Source: Todiramphus chloris collaris (Eukaryota; Chordata; Aves; Coraciiformes; Alcedinidae). Taken from it: a stretch of 64,000 bases of DNA. The translations under genes were made by a program, and so were the position numbers. The number at the start of each line of letters is the position of its first letter. Position 1 is the first letter of the stretch. The stretch is from contig JANVCC010000064.1 of the NCBI GenBank assembly GCA_025345505.1, positions 3,609,538-3,673,537 on the forward strand, given 5' to 3'. Positions 11,700-25,738 of this stretch are shown here, piece by piece. The notes beneath the pieces were generated by a model, which saw only the letters and a list, made by a program, of their open reading frames with translations, made no database searches and was not told the DNA's origin.

Positions 11700-14600
11700 A
11701 CCTGCATCCTGCTGAGCAGCCTCGGGGCTTAAATGACAATTCAGCTTGAGAAGGTGAAATTAAAACAGAGGATCACCACATCTTAGCTCTCCACAGGAAC
11801 TTTTTCTTCAATTTCAGGATAAATTGACGCCTCATTCCGTGTGTGACTAGTCCCTCATGTAAAACCAGTTCTCTATTTTACTGAGGGCACTGGCACGCTT
11901 TAAGGAAATCTAACACACCACAAAGATAACAGTAGTTATCAGGTGCTTCAAACTGAACATGGTGTCAGGACACATTTCCCTACATTTTCAGAAGCTTGTG
12001 AAAAACCCACATCTATCTGCACATGATGCTTTGAGATACTTTTGAAGGCCACCTTCTAGCCCTTTGTCACGCTAGCTGCTGTTGTGTGGCTTGTTGTGTG
12101 CATGGTCTAGAAGAAGCCACTGTTTTGCAGAAACATTTAATTCCATTTGCACTCACCATAGTCAGTTGTACAGTACGCTTCTATTATAGTCACAGTTGGG
12201 TGCCTCACATATAGATAATTGCAGGTACAGAAATAACTGCTCCAAATCACTTACGATGGGCTAAGTATACCTATTCCATCTCCCTCCCTTTCTAGTACTT
12301 AAAAATACTCTGCGAGCAAGTACTGCAAGCTGACAAACTGTGAATCATTTGGACAAAAAAAAAAATTATTAACCCAACAGTGCTCCCTCCTGGGACTTCT
12401 GCCTCAGCCAAGCAGTAAGTCCTCAGCTGGTCTCTGCAGTTTCACCTCAACCACAGCAGTTCACCAGAGCTGCTCCCTGATTAATCTTTTATTTGAACAA
12501 AGATTATCTGTTAATGTTTGAGGTTATTTGCCCGCTTCCCCTGCAACTGAGTTAATTAAAAGTGTAAGAAAGATTCACAGTTCCTGGAGTGACTTTTTCC
12601 TGCGGTATCATCAAGTAAGTTAACATATAGATTGGACCCTGTAAGCATGCCAATTTTGCTCCTCGTGATCCTCCAACTGAAAATTTTCACGCGAGAGCTG
12701 CTTGAAATAAATACCTTATTCATTAAGTAAGAACTGGAATAGAGAAAACATGTGGCTGTGCTGCAGTCATCAGGCCTGCCAGCTAGGCATGGTTACTGTA
12801 AATGACCTAGTTAGAAATGGAAATGTGAGAAAGCAAGCTGCAGAAATCTCACACTCAATCAGCACCACAGCCTACCCCAGCACACTCAGCCTTTAGGTTC
12901 CTTTCCCCAGCCAGCTGTGCTCTGTCCCATCAGAAGCAAAGATTCTTCCAAATGGCACAAACAGTTCTGTGTTCTGAGCCACCTGCTTAGTTTAGCGTTA
13001 GAGCAGCGAGGCGCAGGGGAAGATGCGTCTTCCTTCCCTGGATATGCTCTGTTCCACGTTTTATACAATTAACTTGACAACTAAGCATGTCATATCAGGT
13101 AAACTGTTCCTTTTTGGATGGATTCCCTCCATGCTTAAAGGGGCAGGAGGGCAGCAAGGTTCTACAGCTTGAGGGTCTCTGCCCTTTCTACTGCATCATG
13201 TGTCACAGCAATAAGTGTGACACCACTGGCAGAGGCAACAGCTTGTTCTTTTACATTAGCTTTTCCTAGAAGATTTAGGGGCTGAAGATAGCTATGATCC
13301 TCTCCAAATAGCATTTCCAATTCCTTTTCTTTCCAGCGTAGCATGGGTAGGACACAAGTAGCACTACATGATCCATTTGTCTCAAGGACAAGGTTGTGGA
13401 AAACACACAGGGCAACCGTTCAGAATTTGGGTCTGCATCACAGAAAAGCCTAACACACCACAGCACAAACCATGGCACCAACAAGGCTAAAACGTAGTTT
13501 CAAATAGATGACCATGCTATTTTAGAAAACCAAGTATCATCCTTATAAAAGCCCAATTCCTTGGTGCCCACCTTGCCAGGCATCTACGCAAAGATGCAGG
13601 CACGCGTGAGAAGTGATGGAAGTAACAAAGCTGATGACAGAACTAAGCCCGTGGATCAGCATCAGCGGGAGGCTGTGGGACAGTACAGCCTGGCACCTGC
13701 CCTCAGTTTACAGCCACTACACAGGCCAGCACACACCAACAACCTCGGAGTGGGAGAATGCCACATTCTGATTATACTGCTTCAGTGCCCGCAGAGACCC
13801 TACAGCAACATTAATGCAGCACTCCACAGAAGCAAGGAAGTATTTACAAGTCCATAGCACTGCCGTGCAAGACTAATAAACTACAGATAAACAGCAGCAG
13901 AGTAATTCTCTGAAATGGAGCAACAGCAGGCACTGCTACAGACAACAAGGCTAACATAGTTTCACATGAAGCTTTCAAGCCAAATCCCTTAGCCAGACAT
14001 GGGAATGGCATAGCAAGGAGTAACAAGTACTCGAAGCTCAGTGTAAAGGGTCCAGGACACACAAGGTCTTGGAAGCTGTCATTGGTATAGCTACCACAAG
14101 CAAGACAAGTTTCCAGAAGAAGCAAATCTAAGCAGTCTGGAGAAGAGGAGAAAGGAAAAGCTGTTGTACTAGTCTAGACACAATAACTCTTATCAGTTAA
14201 GATGTTCATCTGGTTCCCACTATGACCAAAGAGCAGTTCTCTATTTGTTCTGTGTTTCTCATTACCACATCTTCCAGCATGATGCTGACATCCTCCTTGC
14301 CAAAGGCTGAGGGCCAGCACAGTTTACACTCATTCAACAGTATTTAAACACTCAGATACCACTAGAAACCAACACCAGCACACTCAAAATGACTGACCTT
14401 AAAGGACCAACTCTCTGACACTCCAGAAGTCTACAATGGAGCAAGGACAACACTCAAACCCCCTAGGGTCCTACGTTAGCTCTCGAAACAATCTGTCATT
14501 GTGTCTTTAAATACAACTTTAAAATACAGATCTTCCTGTTCTTCTTCCACCCAAGAACAGCAGGATCGATCCTGCTTTTCACAGATAGCTAGACTATAGA

Positions 14601-14860
14601 CAAACCCAAGGTTTTCAAGACCAAGGACACAGCTTCACTCTCGCTAATTTGTACATACAAAACAATCCAAGTCACCAGATGTGCCCAGTAAGCTGCTGAC
14701 TGCACACCCAATCCAGCTGAGCTCACATATTGTTCAACTTGAATTCCTACAAGGTAGTAACTTATTTCAGAACTAAAACAATGTCTTCAACTCCGCCCTG
14801 CACCTGCCTTCTAAGTAAAGACTTATCAGAGCATGGAAGCATAGGAGAGTTGCTGATTTG
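11700..14860. other. No supported gene; intron-like sequence
   Basis: A- and C-biased on the plus strand, consistent with intron of a minus-strand transcript. Frames of 60-98 codons lack paired splice signals. A short A run near 12355. Confidence 0.5.
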
Positions 14861-14863
14861 CAT
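14856..14863 (+). promoter_or_regulatory. Octamer (POU) motif
   Basis: ATTTGCAT, the POU-factor octamer in reverse, sits just inside the intron behind the exon at 14872-15097, next to a second CCATAGAAAC half X-box. Motif only. Confidence 0.2.
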
Positions 14864-14871
14864 TTCATTAC

Positions 14872-15097
14872 CATAGAAACTTATTGCAGCGCGCAAGTCT
14901 GTTCTGAGACTCGAGATCTCTATTTCCAGAGTAGTTCTTAACTTCTGCCCCACCATCTTTTGCATTATGTAGCTCTGGACAGACAGGAAGAGCACAGTGA
15001 GCATCAGTAGGTAGTATGGGGAGAACATATACAGAGGTGATGAGTTCATGTGACTGCAGCAGGCGTGACAAAAGGGAAAGTGGGATGGCATCTTGCT
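14872..15097 (-). CDS. Candidate coding exon with a transmembrane segment
   Basis: A 226-nt segment with acceptor GGTGTTGTGTGTTGCAG and donor CTATG|GTAATG. In phase 0 it encodes 75 residues: a short Cys/His-rich part (CHACCSH at exon residues 10-16), an NSS glycosylation-type site, a hydrophobic run at about residues 27-45 (SPYYLLMLTVLFLSVQSYIM), then a hydrophilic, helix-like stretch (QKLRTTLEIEISSLRTDLRA). About 60% of third codon positions are G or C, above the local average. Joined to the upstream exon it would give a single-pass membrane protein with a short N-terminal side. A second frame, entered with one carried base, is also open (QDAIPLSLLSRLLQSHELIT). No family recognised. Confidence 0.28.
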
Positions 15098-15099
15098 CT

Positions 15100-18000
15100 G
15101 CAACACACAACACCAATGCACACAGAAGCACTTATTAAGCCTGATGCACTAAAAGGATATGCTAACCACAGGCATGCCAGACCAACACAGGCTGACAAAG
15201 ACACGCCGTTCTAGTCAGCTATTTCTCTTTTTGGAACAAAACCCAAAGCATGCCATGAAAGCTCATGAAAATATGATTATATTCCTTCGGTCTAGTAAGA
15301 CCATGCTTTGTGCCTCTGCTTCTCCTACAGTGCCTTTTCCTACTGTTTCACATAACTGCTTATTCCAAAAACAATTCAAGATTCTTCCTCAACCAACAAC
15401 CCAGAACTCCAGCACCTCATCCTTTACAGTAATAATCAAATTTAGTTCAACGAAGAGACTGGCTTTAGAAGTCTGTTTGAAAAAAAAACCAACAAAAACC
15501 AACAGAATGTGAATACTTACGTTATTAAATAAGTAATTAAAAAGCATCAGATGCTTTAAAAATACTAACCAGTAGCTCTGTGTGCAATTGAACACGTTCC
15601 CCAACTCACTGCTTAAATTCACCTCTGATCTATGCGCATTACAGTTTGGCTGTAAGTGCAGTATTTCCCAAATAACAGTCAACTATAAATTCCTTGTCTC
15701 TTATAAACGGAACCTTCACAGAAAGCTCCGGCAAACATACAGTAACATTATTCCCTGTCAGGTGTTGCATTTCATTTTCTTCCTGGGGTTGACAGCCTCC
15801 TCCAAGACTCAGAGTTTATTCGAGATGCAAGGTAATCAGAACCATGTGTTTTCTGCTCTTTGGCAGCGTGCACTGCCTTTCCATAAATATCTCTTCACTA
15901 GAAAACTGTCGTTAAACACAGTACGTATTCCAGCTTGCACTGATCCAGGTCAAAATACGCTCCTGCTTCTCAGCTGAATAAGCAAAATCTTTTTTCCTTT
16001 GTGCAATTTAAATGAGAAGACTTCAAGCAAACGTCAGGCATGGTGTTTGGGAGGGTGTGCAAATATCTGACTAAGCCCATACATTCCCCAGAAGTTTCAC
16101 ACTGTCAGCCTCTCCAGGTTCTCCTGCCTCCGCTGTCGCTACGCATCTTCATGCCATAGCACAGGCCTCCCAAACCAGTCGGCCCAGTGACACACACCAC
16201 CATCCCTCCCAAGGCTTACCCAACACTCCGCCTGAGCAGGGACACAGAGCAGGTCCAAGGATGGATGCAACGGACTGTTGTTGCCCTAGGGAAACCACCA
16301 GTGGCCAGCAAGGGGATCTCTCCCTTCAATAGCAAGGGACATCTCAAGAACGGAGAAACTCCATCAGATATTTCTCAGCCTACAGAGATTTTTCCAGGGC
16401 AGCCAGGGAATGTTAACTACAGCAGTATTTTCTACTGAAGTAGTGCACATTCTTAGCTGCTGTTCTGGTGTAACAGACACTCCAGCACTATTCAAACCCC
16501 AACAGCATACCTCCCTGGCACGCACGGGACCCCCAGGAGCAGCATTACGTGGTGCTCTAAGTGTGCTTCCTCCTAACGTTGTTTTGTCTAGAAGTCCTCG
16601 ATGCAATTTCCTAGCAAGGAAGTGATTTATCGCCAGATCAATTTTCATAACCAACGTCTACACTGACAAAAGAAAACTGATGCTGTAACGAGTTAGAGAC
16701 CACGTTCACTCCGGGATAGGCCAAAGATTGAAATATTCACTCCCTGGCTTCTGTGCTTAAGGAGGAAAAAAAACCAACAGGAACTTCTAGGCTTAAACTT
16801 CTGGTTTTCCAAGACCTGAGGTCAAGTCTTGTCATTAGTATTCACTGAATACAGTTTGAAAAGAGAAATGACAACCATTCAGAGACCATGTAATCCAGAC
16901 AAAGCAAGATCCAGATCGCGGTCATTCTTTAATACAGGAAAATTCATACCAGTCTGTAACAAATCTCTTATTTAACATTCACCCAATTGTTTCAGGCTTC
17001 TTACATGAGAAAGGTCAAAAGCAGATAATGGCAACAGCACCTAAGCTCTCCATACTGACCTTAAATTTCTGTTTACTTACTTGCTTCAGCATGTTTTCAT
17101 GAAATATATCTGCGCAGGATGGATTATATATCACATGATGCAACATTTTGTTATTAAACAAAAGGCAAGCAGATGAGCTTTGGTCACACATCACAGTATC
17201 CTCCCATTCCGCTTTACATGCTTGCAATTGGTGTAAGCAACAGAACATGAAGCAGCTGTGGAAAAGACTAAACAAAACAGAGGGAACACTTCCTAGACCT
17301 TCAGTCAAGCTTTCACCTGCTGACTTCTTTCAGAGTTGGACATCTCTCCCAGAACTCGAGTAGCTTACAAAGTTTGCCATTTCTGTGTGGACTCTATATA
17401 TGTAAACACACGGGGCTCTGTTTGCTAAGTGTCCTTTGTCAAACACTCAGAGAATCACAGCCAGCTAACAACCAAGATGAGCAGTGTCATCTTTTATTTA
17501 AGGCCTCGTGTCTGCTTCTGAGAATAATCACCATTAATAATATCAGGTGCATACACCTTTTATGAGCCAAATCTATTCCAAGAATAATCAATGCGTGGTC
17601 GAAATCCTTGTCTAGCTCAGCCCGCACACCAGCCAAGGATTTTTGGCAACTCTGCTCGTTTACTGTACAAAGTAACATCTCTTTCCATACATATGTGTAT
17701 ATATACTAATTATAGAACGTATTCAGGAACCTTATTTAAGTTCGTTCTAAAAGCACCTAGACAACTAGCTAGAAAAAGAGTGCTCAGGCTGATACTAATT
17801 TGTTGCAATAGCTTTTCTGACCACTTAAATGAGAAGGCTAGCCTAACCTGCTGTGTTCAGTAGCCTGCTAACTTACACTGACCATGCTATTTTCAAAGCA
17901 ATCACTTAAATGTGCAAGCTATGAACACATGTTGGCAGAGACAAAAGCTCTTAAAAAATTAAGGTATTAGAATAAAAACCCACAGACTCAAGAGATACAA

Positions 18001-18500
18001 GAACAGAGCAAAAAGCCTTCTTTTTAAATTGAAGCAGTATCTACACAAGTGTTTTCCAATATCCAGGGGGTCCACAAAACATTTATGAAGTCTACAGTTA
18101 TTTGAACATACCATCCTTCCTGTGTGGAAAGACACATGCCTTCTGTTGTTACATCGTGTGTAGCATTTCAATGCTGTGACTCAAAAACACTTTAATCTTG
18201 TGTAATAAAGAGAAAAGTAACAAAATTTCTTATCCCTCCAAAATTAGAAGCCAATCTTGCCCATCACAGCCTTTTCAACAGTCCATGTTAATAGCTTTAC
18301 TATTGACTTGCAGTAACTTTAATGCTTCAGATAGGGAACGTAGCTGTTGCCACAAGGCGAGTCCCCTCGGACATCTCCAGAGGGGATGTATGCCAGATCC
18401 ACAGTATGACCGTGTCCCCAGACACATGTTCTCTTAATCCGTGCGAAGAGACCAGCACCACCATCTACCCGGCTTCCCAAGACCATCAAGCCCCTGTCAC
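15100..18500. other. No supported gene; intron-like sequence
   Basis: It contains A-rich CCAAC motifs at 15479-15505 and 16766-16780 and frames up to 131 codons without good flanking splice sites. It would be intron 1 of the left-hand minus-strand model. Confidence 0.5.
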
Positions 18501-18532
18501 TGAGAAGAGGAGGAAGATCGAAGCTGCCTTAC

Positions 18533-18562
18533 CTGGCTCTGCTTGGAGGGGCACTCATTCAT
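18533..18562 (-). CDS. Candidate first coding exon of the left-hand minus-strand model
   Basis: Just before a consensus donor (GCCAG|GTAAGG) a frame opens with ATG and reads MNECPSKQSQ, exiting in phase 0, with an in-frame stop a short way upstream. The start context is poor (C at -3). A second ATG four bases on reads MSAPPSRA in another frame. The exon lies in a CpG-rich block, so it is a plausible 5' exon whether or not this ATG is used. The phase-0 exit fits the exon at 14872-15097, 3.4 kb downstream. The donor and CpG context are the strong part; the start codon is the weak part. Confidence 0.25.
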
Positions 18563-18900
18563 CAGCAGCACGCCTGCTCAGCAGCCACCGTGCGAAGGGA
18601 AGATCCCGTTTCAGGGAGCCGGGAAGCAGGGTTTGGAGGCGGGGACCCTTCCGTGCGAGGCAGGCAGCAGCTCCGGAGAGGCAGGGGCAGTCTGACAGCC
18701 GGCAAAGCCACCAGAGCTGCTCCGCTCCTCTCACACTGGAGCGCATCTCCCGCTGCCAAGTGCGCACGCTGCCTGCCGTTAACCCTCTGCTGCCTGCCGG
18801 GCAGAGCTCTCTCCTCTCAAGGGATCTCCCTTCCCTGCTTTCCAGACCATCCTCAGAGCCAGTCCTGGAAAAAGCCCTCTTCCACAGCAGCCGGGGTTTC
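18535..18900 (-). promoter_or_regulatory. CpG-rich block, likely minus-strand promoter and 5' exon
   Basis: I count about 17 CpG in 260 bases (18541-18800), with G+C above 60%, far above the flanks. It holds an NRF1-like site (TGCGCACGCT, 18761-18770) and ends on the minus strand in a consensus donor at 18531-18532. The adenine-over-thymine bias of the flanks agrees with minus-strand transcription. Several open frames of 65-210 codons across the block on both strands are best explained by its low stop frequency. Confidence 0.55.
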
Positions 18901-18949
18901 CCCATGTAATCTGCAAGAGAGATTTAAAGGGGTGACAACAGGCTGCCAA

Positions 18950-21900
18950 ACCAACAAAAATCCCCCAAGAAGAGCTGCAGAGGTGGAAGATGCAAGACCT
19001 ACTGCCAGCAGAGTAAGGGTCTGCTATGGAAAGAGGGTGCCCAGGCTGAACTGCACATTGGTGTCAAACACACAGCACCGCAGATGGAAAGAAAGTGGCT
19101 TGACTCTTACAGTGGAGTGGTTTGAACATTACCTCTGCCTCCATTTACAGAGGAATTTAGAGATGGTCGGATTTCATACACCTGTCCCCGCAGCAAGAAC
19201 ACAGGTCTTTGGAAGGCTGTGATCCTAAAAGCAGAAAGGCGAAGGCACTGACAAAAATGACATCCCGGAGATAGCTGGTAATCAGGTTTATCCTAGCATT
19301 AAACTACTTCACGTAGAGAATACCACTCCTCTCTGCCAAACAAGTTCGCAGCTTTGATGGTCAGAGAAACAAAGTGCAGCTTTGATCACACAGTATAGAC
19401 AGTAGATTACCACAATACCTCCACAAAACAACACCCTATCCCCTGCAACACCCCTTCTTCCCCCCTCCAAGACAGTCTCATTCAGGGATTCTATACTGTT
19501 TCTCAAAGCAAATCTCAGCCTTTCCACAGTAGTTTTAAGTCAGACAGTGGCAAACTCCAGTGTTTGTCCTTTAATATACACGAGGGTATGTGACTGGGTG
19601 CAACCCTGCTTTGCAAGGATGTGAACAGACGGTGGGCAAAGAGCAAGCAGTCTGCTAGAGAACAACCTTATCTAGCACAAGGGAGCGTTGCAGCAGCCCG
19701 ACTAAACTGCAGTCAGGCACTCGGGGTTTGTCGACAAGCACAGTACAGACACCCAGGTTATCTCGGGCAGCAGATACTATCTACACAGACAGAAGAGCAG
19801 GATGTATTTGCCTGCTCAGCACGACCCACGCCGCGCTGCTAGAGTACTTGGTTCCTACGCAGTAGCAAGTTTAGAGCAAGGAAAAGGAAAAACATACATC
19901 TCCCAGTTCCTTCAAATGGAAAAGACAGACTCCCTAATTCCCAGTATTCAAGTCCCCCTTCAGAGGGTACAACCTACATATTGTTCTGATCTAAAACAGG
20001 AGCAGCAGTATACACATGAAATGCACTACTGCTGAGTACCACCGGGTTGTAGCAACGTTTATGTACAAGGTAGCAGTTAACAAGCAACACAGACACCTGC
20101 CAGCAACTTCAGTTAACCACTTCTCTAAAGGTTAAGCAAGAAAATTTGCTCAAATAACTTCTCACTATGAATTTGCCTTCCTTTGGGAGCACAGACAGCA
20201 TTTAAAACCATCACAGCTAAGAGTAAAGCACTGTTCTGCAGCCTGACAGCACTAGCAAAATGAGCACTGGTCTGCCTGCAATGGACCATCGAGACAACAC
20301 AAACTTCCTATTTTATTCAGTGTCTTGCCTTAGTCTACCCAGACTTGAAGAAAAAGTTGTGTGCTCCGAAGCCAAAAGCTATCAGGGATACAGCTATTAT
20401 TCCAACACAGCACTTACTCAGACAATTTTGTCACGTTAAGGCTACCTTCATCTCCCATTTGGAGAGTTCACTATAAAAAGTAAAGCTGACCCTTTCCAGA
20501 AGCCTATTCTTTCGTGCATCACCTGATGGTTCACAAAAGCACCTGCGACGACAGAGCTGTCAATGAGCAGCTTAAAATATTCTTAAAATGACAAAGTTAG
20601 ACAGGGATTTCCATAGGAGCTGTGACAGTGACTTCTGAAGGTTAAAATGCACAGTAATAGCACCTAAACCATCCTTCCTGTGCTTACAGAAATCATGCAG
20701 TTGGACACCAGGTTTCCACCGGTCTATTTTCCTATCTAAACCTGCTCCCTTGGGAAAAATGAAATACAAAGTGTGCACCCCTACATTAAACTCTACCATT
20801 TTACCTCCCACGGGCTCTAATCTCCTCCCTGCCAGCACAGTCAGCACAAAGCTAAACCAGTGCTTCTGGGAATGGAATTTGACCTTAAAGCCTTATGTGG
20901 ATATTGATAAGCCTCAAAGAAAAGCAGTTTTACAAACAAGAAATAAAACAGTTAAAAAAAGCCCACCCAGACATGGGATTAAGTCTGACTGCACAACAAG
21001 CTCTATTTATTCCCCCCCCCCTCCCCAATTCTTACAAGAATTGACTCGAGGATAAAACCAGCATTTCATTTTTGCCAAAGATTCCGTTTCTGACCAAAAA
21101 AATCAATCAGCCAAATGCTGCTTTATTACTACACAAATACAGGTTATTTTTTTCTCCAGGCAGGCACAGACAGCACCTCTGTCCCAGAGAAAAAAGCCAC
21201 AGAAATAGAGGTAACACTTAGGTAGTCTTCCCTGCTTTCGCAATGTTACAGTACTTCAAGTCAGGAGGACACCAACCCACAAAGAGAAAGAAGAATATAG
21301 GCAGATAAGAGATTAGGACTTAGAACCAAAAGCCTATCCACACTAGAGAACTTTTTCAGATATTTTGCTGCTTTGCTTTTGGCAGACATCGTTAGTTTAG
21401 GACCACATGTGCATTTCTGTCCTGAACCAAGTAGGGAAAGCAGCTGGAAGCTCAGCACTGCAAGTACAACTCCTAAATCATCCGCAGCTCCGATGGGTTT
21501 AACCCGGCTAGGAACTGCTGGGACTAGCTTTTACTTTTTCAGCTGCCAATTAGAAAGAAAAGCCAAAAAAGACCTCATTCTTCATTGGCAAGTCCTTGCA
21601 GGGGACCTGAAGGCAAGCGAAATTTGACACTTCCAACAGAAAAATACAGCAGTGGAATCTAAAACCCTCTCCCACCACCACAGATCTGAATGCAAACCAG
21701 TCACCAGTTAACTGGAGCAGGGAAGAAATGAAGACTACTTAAAGACAAGAAATTCAGGGTGAAATTGAGCAGCTTCTGGTGTTGGATAAGGCAGCTGCAG
21801 CCTGGGATGCAAGTGCTTTGATATGATTTAAGAGGTCACTAGACACCTCCTCAGTCCCCTTGGGCAATCTGCAGGACTGCTCCCCTCTGGAGATTGACAG

Positions 21901-24900
21901 AAGGTGTAATCCAGTGCTCAGGAGAGTCTAATGGGAAATGATGCCACAAAAGACAGATTCACCTTCACTCTTAGCAAAACACGCACTCAGATACCTCTGC
22001 TAGAAAATATTTAAGCAAAAAGCTTACTGTTTGCTAGGCCATGTTATGTAAATTTAAACTATTCCAACATCCTTACCAGAAAAAAGATTGGTCATTGGAT
22101 CACAATGTTGAATTTACATTTTGTCAGCTAAAAACCACTACACAAACATAAAAGGAGTTCCTTCAGGAAATGGATTCCTTTTTTGAGATAGAGTGCTTTG
22201 ATCAGAGCAGCAGGTCCTAGGCTTTGACCTAATTTCCCTCCTTTCTCCCCCCCCATGTAAACAAATCCAGTTTCCAAGAAAGGTATGAAGCAATTCCAAA
22301 AGGTAAAGCCATCTTAGTATCTGTGAGCACTGAAGCAGAGAAATTAAAGCCCATGTAGACTGCAGAGAACTTCAAAATCCAAATACATAGTTACTCTCTG
22401 AACCATTTCCACCCAGAGTTCCTGGTCTGCATGCCATTCACACCAAAAGAACAAGACATTCCTCGGGTTAGGGAGGTCAGGCCAGACTTGAGACATCTTG
22501 TAACAGATGTATCTCTTCTCCAACTGACCTTGGTACAAGCACTTAACTGTAGGTGCTGAATTCCTTCAGAGAATCATTGTGGCCTCCCCAACTCGTGTTT
22601 ACTTACGACTGCCCTCTTAAAATAACAAAAAAGCACAGATGAGTAACCGGGTGCAAAAAAGATGCAGTTTGAAAACTATACAGGGGTGGAGAAAACAGAC
22701 CTGCCAGCCAAGAACATGATGAGCTCCAAGCTTCGTTTTCTCAGGAAATCAACTTATTATCTAAATCGTGCACGCTGTAAAATAACTCTATCTTGCATTT
22801 GGCACACTTCTAGCAGAACTATTCATCAGTTAAATTCTTCAGATACCAGTTCCTGCTGCAATCCACAGCTCTTCAAGGCAAAAAGACAATCAAGTCCTTG
22901 ACAGGCTGGCATGGTCTTTTTGGGACTGTCAGATAGCTAACCCACTTTCAGTCACTGATACTACTCGTGGCCAGTGAAAACCTGCAACTGCATTTTGAAG
23001 TTTCATTTAGATATGGCAATTCCATAGATTGAGGTGTGCCTGTGAATAGTCTCAGCTCAGTAGTTACCTAATCCAATACCTTACCTCAACATTAACATGC
23101 CTCTGAAAATTTGGGGTTTTTTTAATTAGTTACATTAAAACTATTAAGTAAATTCATGTGTTACCTAATACATTCTTGAGGAACTTTTTCACTCTACCTT
23201 ATTTCCTGAGACAGCAGGCTGTGCTGGACTCGAAGACGAAGCACACTGTGTAACACGGCCAAAGGCTTGCAACTCAGAGCAACAAAGAGACTTGCAACTC
23301 ATACAAGTCAGGTATAAAGGCCCTGTCTCCAAGCTGTAAAAGCTGTCTGGGGCTACCCAAGCAGATGACAACAGCCTATCCTCTAACAATACCCCTTCCA
23401 AACCCATCAGAACTTGGGTAGGTTTAGAAATGCAACTCAGAACCTCACTTTTTGTGAAAATGCACGTCTGTACCAAGCTGTGCACAAATAAAAGCCCTAT
23501 GCAAGTTCAAGTATAAACGTGGTGCTCAAACTCAGAGTAGAGTTTGTTCTACTTATAGAAGCTCACTGTGCATTGAGGGGGCACATAAATACCAGCTGCC
23601 AACCTTAGGGCAGTTAGGAGCTGTGCCCTCTTGTGCTAGAGTCCAAGCCAGAGCAATGACCACAATTAGCAACTTTTCTAAGGCCAGAAGCCAGACACAG
23701 AAGAGCCTCTTGACATCTTCAGTACGCTCGTTCCTCCTCACGTCCAAGTGGTCATTGCCATCAAGGCCAAAACAAACATAAAGCTGATAGATTAGAGAGA
23801 CAAGCAGGCAGCAGTAGACAATAAATACCAGAGATATAAAAGTTCATGAGGAAAACTGTGGCGTCAAGGCTTCTTTCAAGGACAGGGTGTTTAATAATAA
23901 ATGCAAGATTAATACAGCTCTCAACCACCAGGGCAGGCCTTCAGGGAAAAAGACAGGGCTGGAGCCTGTTTTATTAGAGTCATTTAGCATATTCACAGGG
24001 TTTGCTCCACACCAAACCCACTCCACACAAACAGATGTGTTGTCTGAATTTAGCTCTTCAATTTCCCCTTCTTCTGAGCATTTCCACACACAAAGCATTC
24101 TTCAGAAATCTTTAGAGCAGCAAAGAGAGCAACAAAGCATGTGAAAAATCACCAGTATATCAAGGGCATCATTCCTGCTAAACAGTAAACGGTTCCTCTT
24201 CAAAATAATCTAATGTAAAAGCTTCCAATGTGATACTGGAAAAGAAATTGCATTGGGCATATGGGCAGAGCATCTGCCTTCAAAGCCCTAACTTCCCTAG
24301 TCTTTCTGGAATAAAAGTAACCACAATAAATCCTCTCCCCAGCCTGACCTTGGGAGCACAGAAAATTGACTGTCACCTGTTTACATAGAGATGCCAAACC
24401 CTGAAGCCACCACACTTAAAAAAAAACTCATCATACCTTCATTTCCAAGACATATTCTTCGGCAACAAGAACTAGCAGGTGCCCAGAGTTTCAGCACAAC
24501 CACTCTAAAATCTGGGATTTGGTACCTGTGCAAACCAAGGCAGGTTCTTAACCCGACACAGAAGGCACTAAGGTTTCATTTCACACCATGAAGTTGAAAG
24601 AAGGCAGCCAGCCATCCCAGCTGATTCCACTTCCATCAAGTCACTGCGACACCTGATGAGGATTATGGTGCTCCTCAACCCCTGTGGCCCCTGCCCGGGG
24701 GTTATTTAAGCACATCTACTCCAGATAGATATTCACACAAGCAACTTCAACTTTTGCACCTTAAAACAGCTAGGCAGCAAAGGGCTCTTGGGATTTGTGG
24801 ACTCTATTTTTATTAACCAAATTATAAACCAAGAACTCTGACAAACATTATTAAAATGAAGATTGCCTGTCATCAGAATAGTAATTACTACAAGCACGAG

Positions 24901-25400
24901 TAAGTGACCTTTGAGGGTTTGCAATGTTGTAAGAATTGGGCATCGCTGTAACGTCCATCTAATACATGTTTGAGGAAAAAAACCCTTAAATGTGCAGATA
25001 CATATAGATCACGTGACTGAGAAAAACACCTTTCAAGACTAATCCATCCTTCCTTCACAAGAACCTGTTTTAAGTCTCATTCTGCAAGTACTTGGCTTCA
25101 TCTGCCCAGAAGGAACCCTGCAGCTGTAAAAGCGAATTCAAGTTCCAGAGATCAACAAAGAAGCCCAGTTACTACCATTAGCTGCATTAAAACCCATGAG
25201 CTTAAGAGAAAAAATCATGTAACAAATTAATACAATTCAAAACCTGGAATGAAATATTTGGCTCAAAGATTATAATATTTGCAGCCAGAAAACTTAAACC
25301 TCAGATTTGCAGCATCTGTTCTGTGCTTTCTACCACCAACCAGACAGTTTCCAGGAACCGAAGCAGAAAAAGGAACCCATCTGATAACATTTCAAACAAC
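18950..25400. other. No supported gene; intron- or spacer-like sequence
   Basis: CpG-poor, plus-strand A and C in excess. No repeats beyond the C run at 21012-21021. It separates the two CpG-rich blocks. Confidence 0.5.
21001..21030. repeat. C-homopolymer run
   Basis: Ten consecutive C (21012-21021), then TCCCC, next to TATTTATT. Simple sequence only. Confidence 0.7.
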
Positions 25401-25738
25401 AAAGACCACCGGGAGAGCAACAGGACCCCAAAGCAGCACCCATTGTCGCAACAGATCGCTCCCTGCTCGGGACCAACCGACCCGGAGGCTCCAGCTCAGG
25501 CTTCCTGACCCCCAAGGAACACAAAGTCTCCTTGAACCCTCTTTTTTACCAGACTGCAAGCCTCCAGCGCAGTCCGGGGACCCCTCTGCCCCCTCCCCGT
25601 CCCCACCTCCCAGGCTGCCGGGCCCGGCGGGCAGGGCAGGCTCCGAAGAACGAGAGCAAAAGGCACGGGACCCGCGGGGAAGGCACCGAGCTCTCCGGAG
25701 GGGACCGCTAGCGGTGGCATCGCCCTCCCGCCAGCCTC

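Noticed and set aside
18322-19222. Overlapping frames of 195 and 210 codons across the CpG block
   Set aside because: High G+C lowers stop frequency in every frame on both strands; the frames overlap each other and minus-strand ones.
14872-25480. Possible SERINC-family gene (MGAALGSCC on the minus strand near 25.46 kb and SYIMQ in the exon at 14872-15097)
   Set aside because: SERINC proteins are highly conserved between birds and mammals; here only scattered short words match and the cysteine-rich first segment is absent.
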